Shown here in pieces: positions 35,601 through 50,600 of a DNA stretch of 64,000 nucleotides. The notes under the pieces were generated by a model that did not search any database, had not been told where the DNA came from, and was given only the letters and a program-made list of their open reading frames with translations. The stretch comes from Nostoc sp. PCC 7524. GTDB taxonomy: Bacteria > Cyanobacteriota > Cyanobacteriia > Cyanobacteriales > Nostocaceae. Both the position numbers and the translations under genes were made by a program. Positions within the stretch are counted from its first letter, which is position 1; each line of letters begins with the position of its first letter. Location of the stretch: positions 5,492,001 through 5,556,000 of the forward strand of contig NC_019684.1 of NCBI RefSeq assembly GCF_000316645.1. The letters run 5' to 3'.

Positions 35601-38600
35601 AAAATTCACCCACTAACACATTTATTGGTAGTTTCACCAGCCTCGATCCAGATTTGGGAGATAGTTTCACCTATAACTTAGTTAATGATGCAGGTGGGAG
35701 ATTTGCGATCGCTCCTGGTACGAATCAGCTAGTAGTGGCTGATAGCAGTTTACTTGATTTTGAGCAGGGGAACACTCACACAATTCGAGTCAAAACTACA
35801 GACATCGGCGGGCTGAGTTTTGAAAAAGACTTGACTATCTCCATTACCAACGTTAACGAAGCCCCCTTCTTTACCAGTACCCCTGTCAAAGATGCAGAGA
35901 TTAACAGCCCATACCAATATCTCATCACTACAGGTGATCCAGAAAGCGATCGCCTGACTGTGAGTGCTACTAACCTCCCCAGTTGGTTAAGTTTCGTTGA
36001 TCATCAAGATGGTACGGCTGTTCTCTCTGGTAATCCTCAATTCGGTAATTTAGGAATTTACACCATTCCTCTGACTGTTACTGATACAGGCGGATTGACA
36101 GCAACCCAAACCTGGGAGATTTCCGTAGGTGCGACTCTCCGAGAAGGAACCAACTTTAGCCCAGAACTAACTACCAATCTGCTGATTCCCAATCAACCGC
36201 AAATTCTCAGCTTTCAGGTAGAGCCTAATTTTGATTTGAGCGATCGCAATAGTATCAAAGATGCCTTTGAAGTCGCATTAGTGGATTCTCAAGGTAACTC
36301 TTTAGTTCATAGCTTTACAGCAGGCAGAGATAGCTTCTTTAATATTACCGAAGGGCTAGCTGTTGTTACAGGTGCTGGTACAAATTACAACCCTGCCACC
36401 CAGACTGTCACCGTTAACCTCACCGGAATAGCCGCCAATACAAATGCGCGTTTAATCTTCCGCCTAGTTAACAATGACAGTGATACTACTTCCTCCGTTG
36501 GTATCAAAGAGATTAATCTGAGTGATGCACCACTAGAAACTCAACCGCCTCTCTCCTCAGCAATTGCCACCCTAGGATTAAATAGTAACAGTACCCCTCT
36601 GAATTTCACTAACGTCGCAGATGTCACCCCATCGTTGCAACTCCAGTATCAGCGCACCTCTTTTAATGAAGATACGCAACTGTTGTATACAGATGTGGTT
36701 GTCAAAAATATTGGTAGCTATGGGATTAATACACCTTTAATTGCAGTTGTCAAGAATATTAGTGATCCGAGTGTACAGTTACGGAATATTGACGGCTACA
36801 CCCCCGAAGGACTGCCTTACTATAACTTTAGTCAATTAGTCCCTGATGGAAAACTCAATCCTGAACAGGTAAGCAGCGATCGCAGTTTTGTCTTTTACAA
36901 CCCATTACAAGTACAATTTACCTACGATATCAGGGTTTATTCTGTCTTGAATCAAAATCCTGTGATTCAGACACAACCAGCATTAGAAATCATTGGGGGA
37001 CAGTCTTACCAATATGATGTCAATGCTACAGACCCCGATCAAGACCCACTGACTTACCAATTATTAATCGCACCCCAAGGGCTGGAAATTAATCCTACGA
37101 CTGGGCTATTGCAGTGGAATACCAATATTAACAACATCGGTAATCATCATATCAGTATTCAAGTCAGTGACGGCCGAGGTGGAATTACCCAACAAACCTA
37201 CACCCTGGCTGTTATCGAGCAACCCCCCAATCGACCACCGATATTTATATCTACCCCTGTAGTCGATGCGGCTATTAATCAACCTTACAAATATGATGCA
37301 GATGCTGTTGACCCAGATCAAGACCCCCTAACTTACAGCTTAGTATTGGGGCCTGATGGGATGAAAGTTAATCCCACCACTGGTTTAGTAGAGTGGACAC
37401 CACCATCAGTCTTAACCTTGGGTGATACAGTCATCGGTCGGATTAGCATTCCCGGTGAAGTAGATGAATTTACGGTGAGTGGTGTAGCCGGACAGCGAAT
37501 TTATATTGATACTTTACAGTACAGTGGAGATTACTGGCGTTGGCAGTTCAAAGTATATAGCCCCAGTGGGTTGTTGATTAATGACAGCCGCTTAGATGAT
37601 AATAAACTACTTAACTTGCCGGAAAATGGCAACTATCGCATTGTTCTTAGAACCGATGGAGACTTGGTTGGGACTTATGGATTTAGGGTGATTGACCAAA
37701 ATCTAGTGCCGATAGTGCCATTAGATACCTTCATTCAAAATAAACTAAGTCCTGGTTCTCAGGATCATCTGTATCGGTTTACAGGTAGTCAAAGACAAAA
37801 ACTGTTCTTTGATCAACTGAGTAACAATGGTAACTTAGATTGGGTTATTTACAACGCCAGCAATCAAGTTATTACCTCCAATAACTTTAATGACATTGAA
37901 ATAGATTTACCTGTGGCTGGGGAATATACCCTAGCTGTCAGAGGTCGAGAAGCATTTACTAGCAGCGTTGACTATGCCTTCTCGATTATTACCCCAGAGA
38001 TTGTGAATACTCCCCTCAGCTTTGGTAGTGTGATTACAGGTGCGATCGCTGAAAAAGGAGAACAGGATACCTATACCTTTAGTGGAGAAATAGGACAACG
38101 CCTCTACTTTGATGTGTTAAATCGCGGCGGTGTTTATACTACCATTGCCAATCTTTACAGTCCTAGTGGTCGCAACCTTCTAAGTCGGTGGTTATATGAA
38201 CAAGACCCCGACCCCATCACCTTCACAGAAGCCGGAACTTATCGCTTAGTTATTGATGGTAATGGTGAGAGTACCGATCACTATAGTTTTAGTCTGTTAG
38301 ATGTGGGACAAGCTAGTGCTATAGCCTTAGATACAGATATTAGTGGACAACTTGACCCCGGACAAGAAACCCATTTCTACAAGTTTAATGGCACAGCCGG
38401 ACAAAGATTATATTTTGATGCCTTAACTAACTTACCTAGCACCTCGTGGTTACTGTATAACTTATCCAATCAGGCATTAGTTAATCAAGGCTTTAGTGAT
38501 TATGAATATACCCTCTCACAAACCGATACTTACCTATTAGCAATTCGCGGTAATAGTAACACAGTTGTTGATTATCAATTCCGCATTATTACTCCGGAAT

Positions 38601-41600
38601 TTATCACTGCTAGTCTCACAATTGGGAATACAGTTAGCAGCAATATTTCCGAGAAAGGCGAACAAGATACATATACCTTTAGTGGAGAGATAGGACAACG
38701 CCTCTACTTTGATATTTTAAATCGCGGTGGATATTATAGTACCATTGCCAATCTTTACAGTCCTAGTGGTCGCAACCTTCTAAGTCGATGGTTATATGAA
38801 CAAGACCCCGACCCCATTACCTTCACAGAAGCCGGAACTTATCGCTTAGTTATTGATGGTAATGGTGAGAGTACCGATCACTATAGTTTTAGTCTGTTAG
38901 ATGTGGGACAAGCTAGTGCTATAGCCTTAGATACAGATATTAGTGGACAACTTGACCCTGGACAAGAAACCCATTTCTACAAGTTTAATGGCACAGCCGG
39001 ACAAAGATTATATTTTGATGCCTTAACTAACTTACCTAGCACCTCGTGGTTACTGTATAACTTATCCAATCAGGCATTAGTTAATCAAGGCTTTAGTGAT
39101 TATGAATATACCCTCTCACAAACCGATACTTACCTATTAGCAATTCGCGGTAATAGTAACACAATTGTTGATTATCAATTCCGCATTATTACCCCGGAAT
39201 TTATCACTGCTAGTCTCACAATTGGGCATACAGTTAGCAGCCATATTTCCGAGAAAGGCGAACAGGATACCTATACCTTCAGTGGAGAAATAGGACAGCG
39301 CCTCTACTTTGATGTGTTAAATCGCGGCGGTGTTTATACTACCATTGCCAATCTTTACAGTCCTAGTGGTCGCAACCTTCTAAGTCGGTGGTTATATGAA
39401 CAAGACCCCGACCCCATCACCTTCACAGAAGCCGGAACTTATCGCTTAGTTATTGATGGTAATGGTGAGAGTACCGATCACTATAGTTTTAGTCTGTTAG
39501 ATGTGGGACAAGCTAGTGCTATAGCCTTAGATACAGATATTAGTGGACAACTTGACCCTGGACAAGAAACCCATTTCTACAAGTTTAATGGCACAGCCGG
39601 ACAAAGATTATATTTTGATGCCTTAACTAACTTACCTAGCACCTCGTGGTTACTGTATAACTTATCCAATCAGGCATTAGTTAATCAAGGCTTTAGTGAT
39701 TATGAATATACCCTCTCACAAACCGATACTTACCTATTAGCAATTCGCGGTAATGGTAACACATCTGTTGATTATCAATTCCGCATTATTACCCCTGAAC
39801 TCACAACTGCTACCATGACCATTGGTAATACAGTTAGTGGCAGTATTAGCGAAAAAGGAGAACAAGACACCTACACCTTTACAGGTACAGCCGGACAACA
39901 ACTGTTTTACGATGCCTTGGGTGGAGATTACTTGCGCCTGCGATTTTATGACCCTACGGGTAGGGAAATCTTCAACAGAGATAGCCGTTCTGACATTGGC
40001 CCCGATGTGGGATTGGTCTTAGCAATGAATGGCGTTTACAAAGTAGTGGTTGATGGCGAAGGTGAAGGTGTCGGCAATTACAACTTCCGCTTCTTAGACA
40101 AAGCCACAGCCTCTTTAGTGCCATTAGATACTGATATTACAGGCACATTCGACAATAACGGTATTGGTAGTACCTTATATCGTTTCCAGGTGACTGGTGA
40201 TAGTAAACGCTTGCTGATTGATGGGCAAACTGGAGTGTCACCCAACGCTTGGATTCTTTATAGTCACGCTGGGCAATTTCTGACGAATAATTCTATCAAC
40301 AGAGACAGTGAGGTTGTTGTCAGCCCAGGGGAGTTTCTGTTAGTGATGCAGGGGAATGGGGCGAGCGATCGCAATTATCAAGTACAGATCAAAACCCTAC
40401 AAACCATAACAGCAACCCCATTTAATGATGAAACCCTAACCTTGGGTAGCACAGTTACCGGGACAATTACTCAAACCGGAGGACAAAAGGGTTATAGATT
40501 TACTGGTACGGCGGGACAGCAACTGTTCTACGATGCCTTGGGTGGAGATTACTTGATCACCAGATTTTATGATCCCACCGGACGAGAAATTTATAGTGCA
40601 GATAGTCGGAGCGATCGCGGTTCAAATGGTGGGTTAACCTTGACGATGAATGGCAACTATCGAGTTGTCATTGGTGGAACAGGAACTGGAAATTACAGTT
40701 TCCGCCTCTTAGATAAAGCCACCGCCCCAGTAGTCAACTTAGACACCGATATTACAGGCACACTCGACAACATTATTGGCAGCACAGTTTATCGCTTCAA
40801 TATCACAGGTGGTAGTAAATATCTCTACATTGACGCTCAAACTGGAACTTACTACAACAACTGGATTATTTATGCCCCCAACGGGCAACATATTACCAGT
40901 GCCTACATCTTCGAGGACAGAGAATTTAGTGCAGGAGAAGGAGAATACCTGCTGGTAATGCAAGGCAACGGTGCCAGTGACACTAACTATAAACTCCGCA
41001 TCATTACCCCTGAGTTAATCACATCTGCCATAACCTTGGGTAATACCGTCAGTGGCAGTATTAGCGAAAAAGGCGAACAAGACACCTACACCTTCACAGG
41101 TACAGCCGGACAGCAACTGTTTTACGATGCCTTGGGTGGTGATTACTTCCGTGTGCGATTCTATGACCCCACAGGTAGGGAAATTTACAACGCCGATAGC
41201 CGTTCTGACCGAGGTACTGATGGCGGATTAGTCCTATCAATGAATGGCACTTATCGAGTCGTCATTGATGGCGACCCCAACTATGGCAATGGTGAAGCCA
41301 CAGGTAATTACAGTTTCTGCTTCTTAGATAAAGCCACCGCCCCAGTAGTCAACTTAGACACCGATATTATAGGCACACTCGACAACATTGTTGGCACTAC
41401 AGCCTATCGCTTTAACATCACAGGTGGTAGTAAATATCTCTACCTTGACGCTCAAACTGGAACTTACTACAACAACTGGATTATTTACGCCCCCAACGGG
41501 CAACATATTACCAGTGCCTACATCTTCGAGGACAGAGAATTTAGTGCAGGAGAAGGAGAATACCTGCTGGTAATGCAAGGCAACGGTGCCAGTGACACTA

Positions 41601-44600
41601 ACTATAAACTCCGCATCATTACCCCTGAGTTAATCACATCTGCCATAACCTTGGGTAATACCGTCAGTGGCAGTATTAGCGAAAAAGGCGAACAAGACAC
41701 CTACACCTTCACAGGTACAGCCGGACAGCAACTATTCTATGATGCCTTGGGTGGTGATTACTTCCGTCTGCGATTCTATGACCCCACAGGTAGAGAAATT
41801 TACAACGCCGATAGCCGTTCTGACCGAGGGACAAATGATAGATTAGTCCTATCAATGAATGGCACTTATCGAGTCGTCATTGATGGCGACCCCAACTATG
41901 GCAATGGTGAAGCCACAGGTAATTACAGTTTCCGCTTCTTAGATAAAGCCACCGCCCCAGTAGTCAAGTTAGACACCGATATTATAGGCACACTCGACAA
42001 CATTGTTGGCACTACAGCTTATCGCTTTAACATCACAGGTGGGAGCAAGTATCTTTACATTGACGGTCAAGCTGGAACTTACAATAATCAGTGGATTATT
42101 TACGCCCCCAACGGGCAACATATTACCAGTGCCTACATCTTGGAGGATAGAGAATTTTGGGCAGGAGAAGGAGAATACCTGCTGGTAATGCAAGGCAATG
42201 GTGCCAGTGACACTAACTATAAACTCCGCATCATTACCCCTGAGTTAATCACATCTGCCATAACCTTGGGTAATACCGTCAGTGGCAGTATTAGCGAAAA
42301 AGGCGAACAAGACACCTATACCTTCACAGGTACAGCCGGACAGCAACTGTTTTACGATGCCTTGGGTGGCGATTACTTCCGTCTGCGATTCTACGACCCC
42401 GCAGGTAGGGAAATTTACAACGCCGATAGCCGTTTTGACCGAGGTACTGATGGCGGATTAGTCCTATCGATGAATGGTACTTATCGAGTTGTCATTGATG
42501 GCGACCCCAACTACGGCAATGGTGAAGCCACAGGTAATTACAGCTTCCGCTTCTTAGATAAAGCCACCGCCCCAGTAGTCAACTTAGACACCGATATTAC
42601 AGGCACACTCGACAACATTATTGGCAGCACAGCCTATCGCTTCAACATCACAGGTGGGAGCAAGTATCTTTACATTGACGGTCAAGCTGGCACTACTAAC
42701 AATCAGTGGATTATTTACGCCCCCAACGGACAAAACATTACCAGCAATATCATCAACAGCGATCGCGAATTTTGGGCAGGAGAAGGAGAATACCTGCTGG
42801 TAATGCAAGGCAATGGTGCCAGTGACACTAACTATAAACTCCGCATCATTACCCCTGAGTTAATCACATCTGCCATAACCTTGGGTAATACCGTCAGTGG
42901 CAGTATTAGCGAAAAAGGCGAACAAGACACCTACACCTTCACAGGTACAGCCGGACAGCAACTGTTTTACGATGCCTTGGGTGGCGATTACTTCCGCCTG
43001 CGATTCTATGACCCCACAGGTAGGGAAATTTACAACGCTGATAGCCGTTCTGACCGAGGGACAAATGATGGGTTAGTCCTATCAATGAATGGTACTTATC
43101 GAGTCGTCATTGATGGTGAACCCAACTACGGCAATGGTGAAGCCACAGGTAATTACAGCTTCCGCTTCTTAGATAAAGCCGTAGCTACTCCGGTCACGTT
43201 TAACACAGATATTAGTGGCACGTTTGATGCTGGTCTTGGTTCTCAACTCTACCGTTTTAATGCCCAAGCTGGACAACATTTCTATTTAGATACCGCCACA
43301 GGTCAATATCCTAACTCTTGGATTATTTACGGGACTGGTGGGCAGTACATTAACAGTGGTTATCTCCAAGAAGGCTACTCCAATAATGATTATGAATTTG
43401 CTGCCCCAACCACAGGTGAATACCTGCTGGTAATGCAGGGGAATGGTGCAGCTAATACTAATTACAAGTTCCATTTAGCCTCACCACAGTTTGACTACAC
43501 TAATTTATCACTAGGAAATTTAGTAATCGGTAACATTGCTACTAGAGGCGAACAGGATATTTACGCCTTTACAGGGACAGTTGGACAACAACTATTCTTC
43601 GATGCCATTGCAGGTAATCCCAATCTCAAAGCCAGATTATACAGCCCCACCAATATTTTAGTAGCTGACCGCGATACCAACAGCGATTGGTCGCCTGTGA
43701 ATTTAATTGAAAACGGCACTTATCGCTTCATTATTGACGGAGTAGGCACAACTACGGGTAACTACAGTTTTATTGTCAGCAATCGCGCGGCTGCATCTAC
43801 TCTCACCCTTGGTAATACCCTTACTAGCAGCCTCACCCCAGACAATCAAATTAACCTTTATAAATTTAATGGTAAACAAGGACAAATTCTCAATTTTGAC
43901 CTGAATGCCGCTACCTGGGTAGGTGCTAATTGGACTTTCTATGATCCATCTGGTAAAGCAATCAAGACACCTGCGGCTAATAATCCTGATTTTCAAGCCA
44001 CTTTAGCAGCAGATGGGATTTATACGCTAGCGATTGCAGGTAATAGCAGCACACCAGTTAATTACAGTTTCATTGTCACTGATAATTCCACCACCCCGGT
44101 CACAAATTCAGGGTTGGGAACACTGCAAACAGGAAATCTCAATGCTGGACAGGTAATTGATTATAACTTCACTGCCACAGCAGGCACTAAGGTTCTGTTT
44201 GACAGTTTAGACAACAACTCTAATAACTGGCAGATTCGAGCTAGGTTGATTAAACCAGACGGAACCTATATCTTTAGCGATTATGATAGTCGGTTTGATA
44301 GTGAGCCAATTTTATTAGAGCAAACCGGAAATTATAAATTACAAATTTTTGGTTACTATGGATCAACAACAGGTAGTTATCAATTCTCTTTGCGAGAATT
44401 ACCAAACGGAATTAGACCAGGAGTTAGTTATTTAGAATTAGGTGGAGTTGTTGCTGGAACTCTCAATAATTTAGAACAGAAAATATATGCTTTCAATGGC
44501 ACAAATGGCTTACGCCTAATGTTTAACAGCATGACAGGTGATAATGTCAATGCTGTTGTATATGATCCTAACGGTAATATTGTTTCTGCGCTTAACAATT

Positions 44601-47600
44601 TAGCTTGGAATTATGATTCCAATCCCTATACTTTAACTCAAACTGGTTGGTATAACCTGGTTGTGAGAAATCAGCAAAATGCAACCAGTAATTTCTCATT
44701 CCAACTCTTAGAGCTTGATACTGCACCAGAAATTAGTTTCGGTCTGCCGAATACTTTTTCATTACCTTCGGGACAACAAAGCCAATTTTACAAACTGCAA
44801 GCCAAAGCAGGAGAAAGACTCTACTTTGATGTCATTACTTCCAATGCTCTGGATACCAATTATCGTTGGAAACTCTACGGTGCGGGGAATAATTTACTCT
44901 TCGACCAATATCAGGGATATAACGCTGAAATTATTATTCCCTACACAGGAGAATACAGCCTACTCATTCAAGGTGGTTATAGTAGCAATCAACTTAATGG
45001 TAGTTTCCAAGTCACCCGACACAGTACCACAACTAGAGATATTATTATTCCTGGTAACGGCAAATCATCAGGTGGTGGTGAAGGCACTTTAGGGTTATTT
45101 AATGTCAAATTAGCTGCCAAAGATCCGGCAGGGGCAACGGCAATTCAAGATTACCAAATTCGTGTTGTTCCCGACCCAGAAAACGGCAACCCTGTCATTA
45201 TTAGTACACCTCAAACAAAATTTGGGCTGGATCAAGAAGTTTACCGATATCAACTCAAGAGTGTTGACCCTGAGAATGATGCTTTGTTCTATCGCTTAGT
45301 TGATGCACCTTTAGGCGCAAGTATCAACGGCGATACTGGAGAACTGCTCTGGTTCCCCACCTCTGGGGTAAAAAATGGTGATCGAGTGACTTTCAAAGTA
45401 GAAGTCTCTGACCGCAGAGGTGGCTTTGATCGGCAAAACTTTGAAGTGCAAGTTTACAATGCCTTGGGCAGAATTCAAGGTGCAGTATTCGATGACCTCA
45501 ACAGTAATGGGATTCGTGATACCAAACTCTTTAGTGGCGATGATCCCATTGTCGTCTTTGCTGTAGACATATCTGGCAGTACCGCCGCCCCCTTCTATGG
45601 TACTGGTCAGTATAAAAACGTTAAAACCGTCCTTGATGCCCAAGTCCAAGCCGTGTTGACTTTTATGGAGGCAGTAATTGCTCAAGGGTTAGGAAACAAA
45701 CTGAAGATTGGCTTACTACCTTTTACTGATACTGCCGTCATCCAAGACATGGATTTGACAACGCCAGGGACTCAACCATATACCACAGCCTTAGCCGATA
45801 AAGACAATGATGGCGTTGCAGATATCAAACAAATTCTCCAAACTTATTTTCCTAATGGCAGTAGCAAATTTACGCCCACCCTGGAAATAATAGATACATT
45901 GCTGGATAATATTTCGGGCAACCCTAACTTAATATTCATGTCTGATGGTTATGGGGCATTGGATGCAACAAAAGCTGCTCAAGTGACCGCAGATATCAAA
46001 GCCAGAGGTGGTAGTGTCACGGCTTTTGCGATCGGTCAATATGCGACTATAGAAACTTTAGATAAAATTGATCCTAATGCTCTACAAGTCTTAGAATTTG
46101 ACGAACTTTTCGATATCTTCTCTGGGTTTGATCCTCGCTATGCCACAGAACCCCTGAAAGAAAATATCTCAGTTTACTTAGACCTGAACAATAACGGACA
46201 ACTTGATGGTGGCGAACCTGTCCAAATTACTCAAAAAGATACTGGTGAATCAACTTTAGGAACAACCAGGTATCAATTTACCTTTGATGGCTTAGAACCT
46301 GGAACCTACGTTGTGCGGCAAGTAGTTCCTAGTGGCTACGTGCAAACCTTACCCAGTGGCAATACAAGCTGGACTGATACTGTCACCACGGCTGGCGAAA
46401 AATTCATTCATTTATTTGGTGTGGGTAAAGTTAGAGAACCTGCCAATGAAGACCCCTTCTTTACGACTAACCCGCCTGCACTCACTCAAATTAAAGCTGG
46501 AGAAACCCTGCTATATCGTGCCAATGCTGTAGATCCCAATGCTGACCCTGTTACTTATAGTCTGGTGCTAGCACCCAAGGGCGTAACCGTCGATGCTCGG
46601 ACAGGAACGGTAGTTTGGACACCAACCAAATCACAAGTTGACCAATTCTACAAGGAGTTACGAGAAAATAAAGCCCGTTTAGATGCCATTGGCCGGGGTA
46701 ATGCGGCGGAGACAACAGCTAAATTTAATATTCTGCTGACAGCAAACGATGGTCGGGGTGGGAAAGCATTGCAATATGTGAATGTAGAGGTATTGCCAGA
46801 TAATAATGCCCCCATATTTACCTCTACACCACCCGCCGATGCTCAACCGCAAGTAGGGAAAGTCTTCCAATATCAAGCTACAGCCATTGACCCCGATGGC
46901 GATGCCATAAGTTTTGAATTGGTTAATGCACCTACAGGTGTGACCATTTCCACTACTGGGTTGCTGAACTGGACACCAGTGGCGAATCAGTTAGGCGATG
47001 CCTCCGGTGGGCTGCGCCTACACACTTTCCAAATTAAGGTTAAAGATCACAAAGGTGGTGAAAGCTTACAAACCATCAAAGCTACTGTTATCAATCCCCA
47101 GCCGAATCGCCTACCTGTCATCACCTCTATACCGCGTATCTCTAGCAGACTCGGTAATCCTTACTTCTATGAAATCATTGCTAGTGACCCAGATGGCGAT
47201 CCTTTAACTTATACCCTGACTACCAAGCCAGAGGGAATGACACTGGTAGATAATCTCATCACCTGGACTCCTCAACCGCAACAATCAGGTGCTAATCATG
47301 TGACATTACGCGTTAGCGATCGCCAAGGCGGATTTGTTGAGCAAGTCTTTACTATTAATGTCACTCACCAAGCAGCTAATCGCCCACCAGCGATTACTTC
47401 TGCACCCGATTTAGTTACCAACTTAGAAAAAGAATATCAGTATAACCTCACGGGTAGCGACCCAGATGGCGATTTACTGTTATGGAGTTTAGATCAAGCA
47501 CCCGATGGCATGGTGATTGATATCAACTCTGGTGCTTTGCGCTGGCAACCGAAATCTACTCAGACTGGCAATTTTACGGTGGCAGTGCGTCTGATGGATA

Positions 47601-50600
47601 ACTACGGTGCTGATGCGGTGCAAGAGTACACCCTCAAAGTTACAGGCATTAATACCCCACCGCAAATTATTTCCACACCAATTACTAAAGCTGCCCAAAA
47701 TCAAGATTACACCTATCAAGTTGTTGCCAATGACCCAGAAAATGATGCCTTAGTCTACAGTTTGGGTGCCAAACCTGTAGGGATGGCTATTGATGCTAAA
47801 ACCGGATTAATTCGGTGGACTCCTGCCGCTAATCAAATTGGTTTACAACAAGTTGAAGTTTTCGTCCGTGATACCCAAGGGGGAATGAGTCAGCAAACTT
47901 ACAGCCTAGAGGTAGTTGCTGCTGCCATTAACCACGCACCCAACATTACTTCTAGCCCTATCTTCTTGGCTAATGTGGGCGGCACTGAATCCTATCAATA
48001 TCAAGTTCTGGCAACTGATCCCAATGCCGGGGATACACTCACCTACCAATTGTTACAAGCTCCCACAGGTATGGCAGTTAATACCACCACTGGGTTAATC
48101 ACTTGGGCAAATCCAGTTGTGGGTAATTATCAAGTGGTTGTAGCTGCTGTTGATAGTGGCGGGTTAGGGGTGACACAAGGTTACACCCTCACAGCCAAAA
48201 TCAACCAATTACCGGTGATTGGCTCAACTAACCCGCCTGCAAATGCTACGGTTGGGGCTACTTATCGCTATGATATCCAAGCATATGACCCCGATGGCGG
48301 CAAATTGACTTATACCTTAGATGCAGAGTCCCAAAAACGAGGCATCACAATAGATCAACTAGGAAGGCTACGCTGGACTCCCCAAGCTAATCAAGTAGGC
48401 ACTTATCCTGTGACAGTGACGTTGACAGATAGCGCCGGCGGTAAGGTGACACAAAACTTTAATCTCACAGTTGCCTTAGATACTATCGCACCAAAAGTGA
48501 TCGTTAACCGTAGTCGTAATGTGATCAATAAAGGAGAGGTAGTTTCCTTCCAAGTCATTGCTACTGACAATGTGGGGATAGCCAATCTCAGACTATTGAT
48601 TAATAACACCCCTGTAGAGATTGATAGCAAGGGACTAGCAACCTTTACAGCCACAGATGCGGGTGTGATCACAGCCAAGGCGATCGCCGTTGATACATCC
48701 GGTAACAGTGCCGAAACCACAACTACCGTCGCCGTTGCTGATCCTACCGATACCGAAGCACCAGTTGTTAGTTTAGACTTATCTGCGATCGCTAATTTTG
48801 AAATCACAGCCCCCACCGAAATCCGGGGAACAGTTAATGATGCTAACCTCCTCTACTATGCCTTAGAGGTTGCCCCCGCCGATGGTAGTGCGCCCTTTAA
48901 AGAAGTCTTCCGGGGTACACAACCAGTCACTAATGGGGTATTAGGAGTATTAGATCCAACTTTATTACTAAATGACACCTATCAAGTTCGCCTAGTTGCT
49001 TACGATACTAACAATCGTGGCAATGGTGTAGTAGAACTTTTAGATGTTAAAGGTGATTTAAAACTAGGCAATTTCCAAATCTCCTTTGCAGACTTAGAGC
49101 TTTCCGTATCTGGTATTCCTATTACCCTGACTCGTACCTATGACACCTTAACCAGTAACCACAAAGATGACTTTGGTTATGGTTGGCGCATGGAGTTCCG
49201 CGACGCAGATTTACGCACCAGCTTACCCAAAGATGAATTCTATGAAGAATATGGTATTCGTGGTGTTGGCTTTAAAGAAGGTGATCAAGTTTACGTGACT
49301 CTTCCTGGTGGCAAGCGCGAACGGTTTACATTTAAGCTAGAAGCTATTAATAGCCTAGTTAATGCTTTCTTAGGACGTAGCGGCTTATATAAACCTACTT
49401 TTGTTGCCGATAAAGGAGTCACCAGCACCTTAAGTGTGCAGACACAGGGAGTAGTTTTAATTCGCGGTGAGGGTGATCAAATTGTTCCTTTCAGTGGTGG
49501 TTCTGCTTTCCGATTCTACAATCCACAGGATTGGGGAAATTATTACACATTAACCACTAAGGAAGGTATTACCTACCAAATTAATGCCACAACTGGAGAT
49601 ATTGACACCATCACCAACCGCAATGGCGATAAATTAACCTTCAGTGATGGCGGAATTTTGAGCAGTAATGGACAACAAGTTACTTTTGGCAGAGATGCTC
49701 AAGGACGCATTGCAACTGTTACTGATCCAATGGGCAAACAAATTAAATATGAATATGATGCTCAAGGGGATTTGATCAAAGTTACTGATAGAGAAAATCA
49801 CACAACTGGGTTTGATTACAGTGATTCTCAACCCCATTACCTAGAAGAAATTATTGATTCATTAGGCAGAACAGGGCTGAAAAATGAATATGATCAAAAT
49901 GGGCGTTTAACCAAAGTCTTTAATGCGGTTGGCGATGCTGTACAACTAGAGTACAATCCCGACAATTCCATTTACACATTTAAAGATGTCTTCGGCAATC
50001 CCACTACTTATGAATACGATGTCAGAGGTAATATCATCACTGAAGTTGATGCACTAGGAGGCATTACCAAGAGAACCTTTGATGATAATAACAATGTACT
50101 GAGTGAAACTAATCCTGAAGGTGAAACCAGAAGCTACACTTACGACAGTCAAGGCAATAAATTAAGCGAAACAGATCCATTAGGCAATGTTACCCGCTAC
50201 ACATATAACGCTAATAATGATTTGTTAACTACTACTGATGCTTTAGGTAATACCACCACTAATGTCTATGATCAAAAGGGCAATCTTCTATCTATTTCTG
50301 GGCAAGCTAATGGTAAAATCACCATCAGTTATGATGGAGCAGGTCTGCCAACTAGCTTAACCACTTCTGAAGGTACAACAACATTTGAATATGATGCTAA
50401 AGGCAACCTGACTAAAGAAATTAATTCCCTTGGTCATGAAATCACTTACACCTATGATGCTAATGGCAATCGACTCACAGAAACTCGCCAACTTACTACA
50501 TCTAATGGTGTGCGTACTTTAGTCACAAAGACAGAGTATGATGCCAAAGGAAAGGTCATTCAAGTAACTGATGCTGAGGGAGGTGTTATTCAAACTGTCT

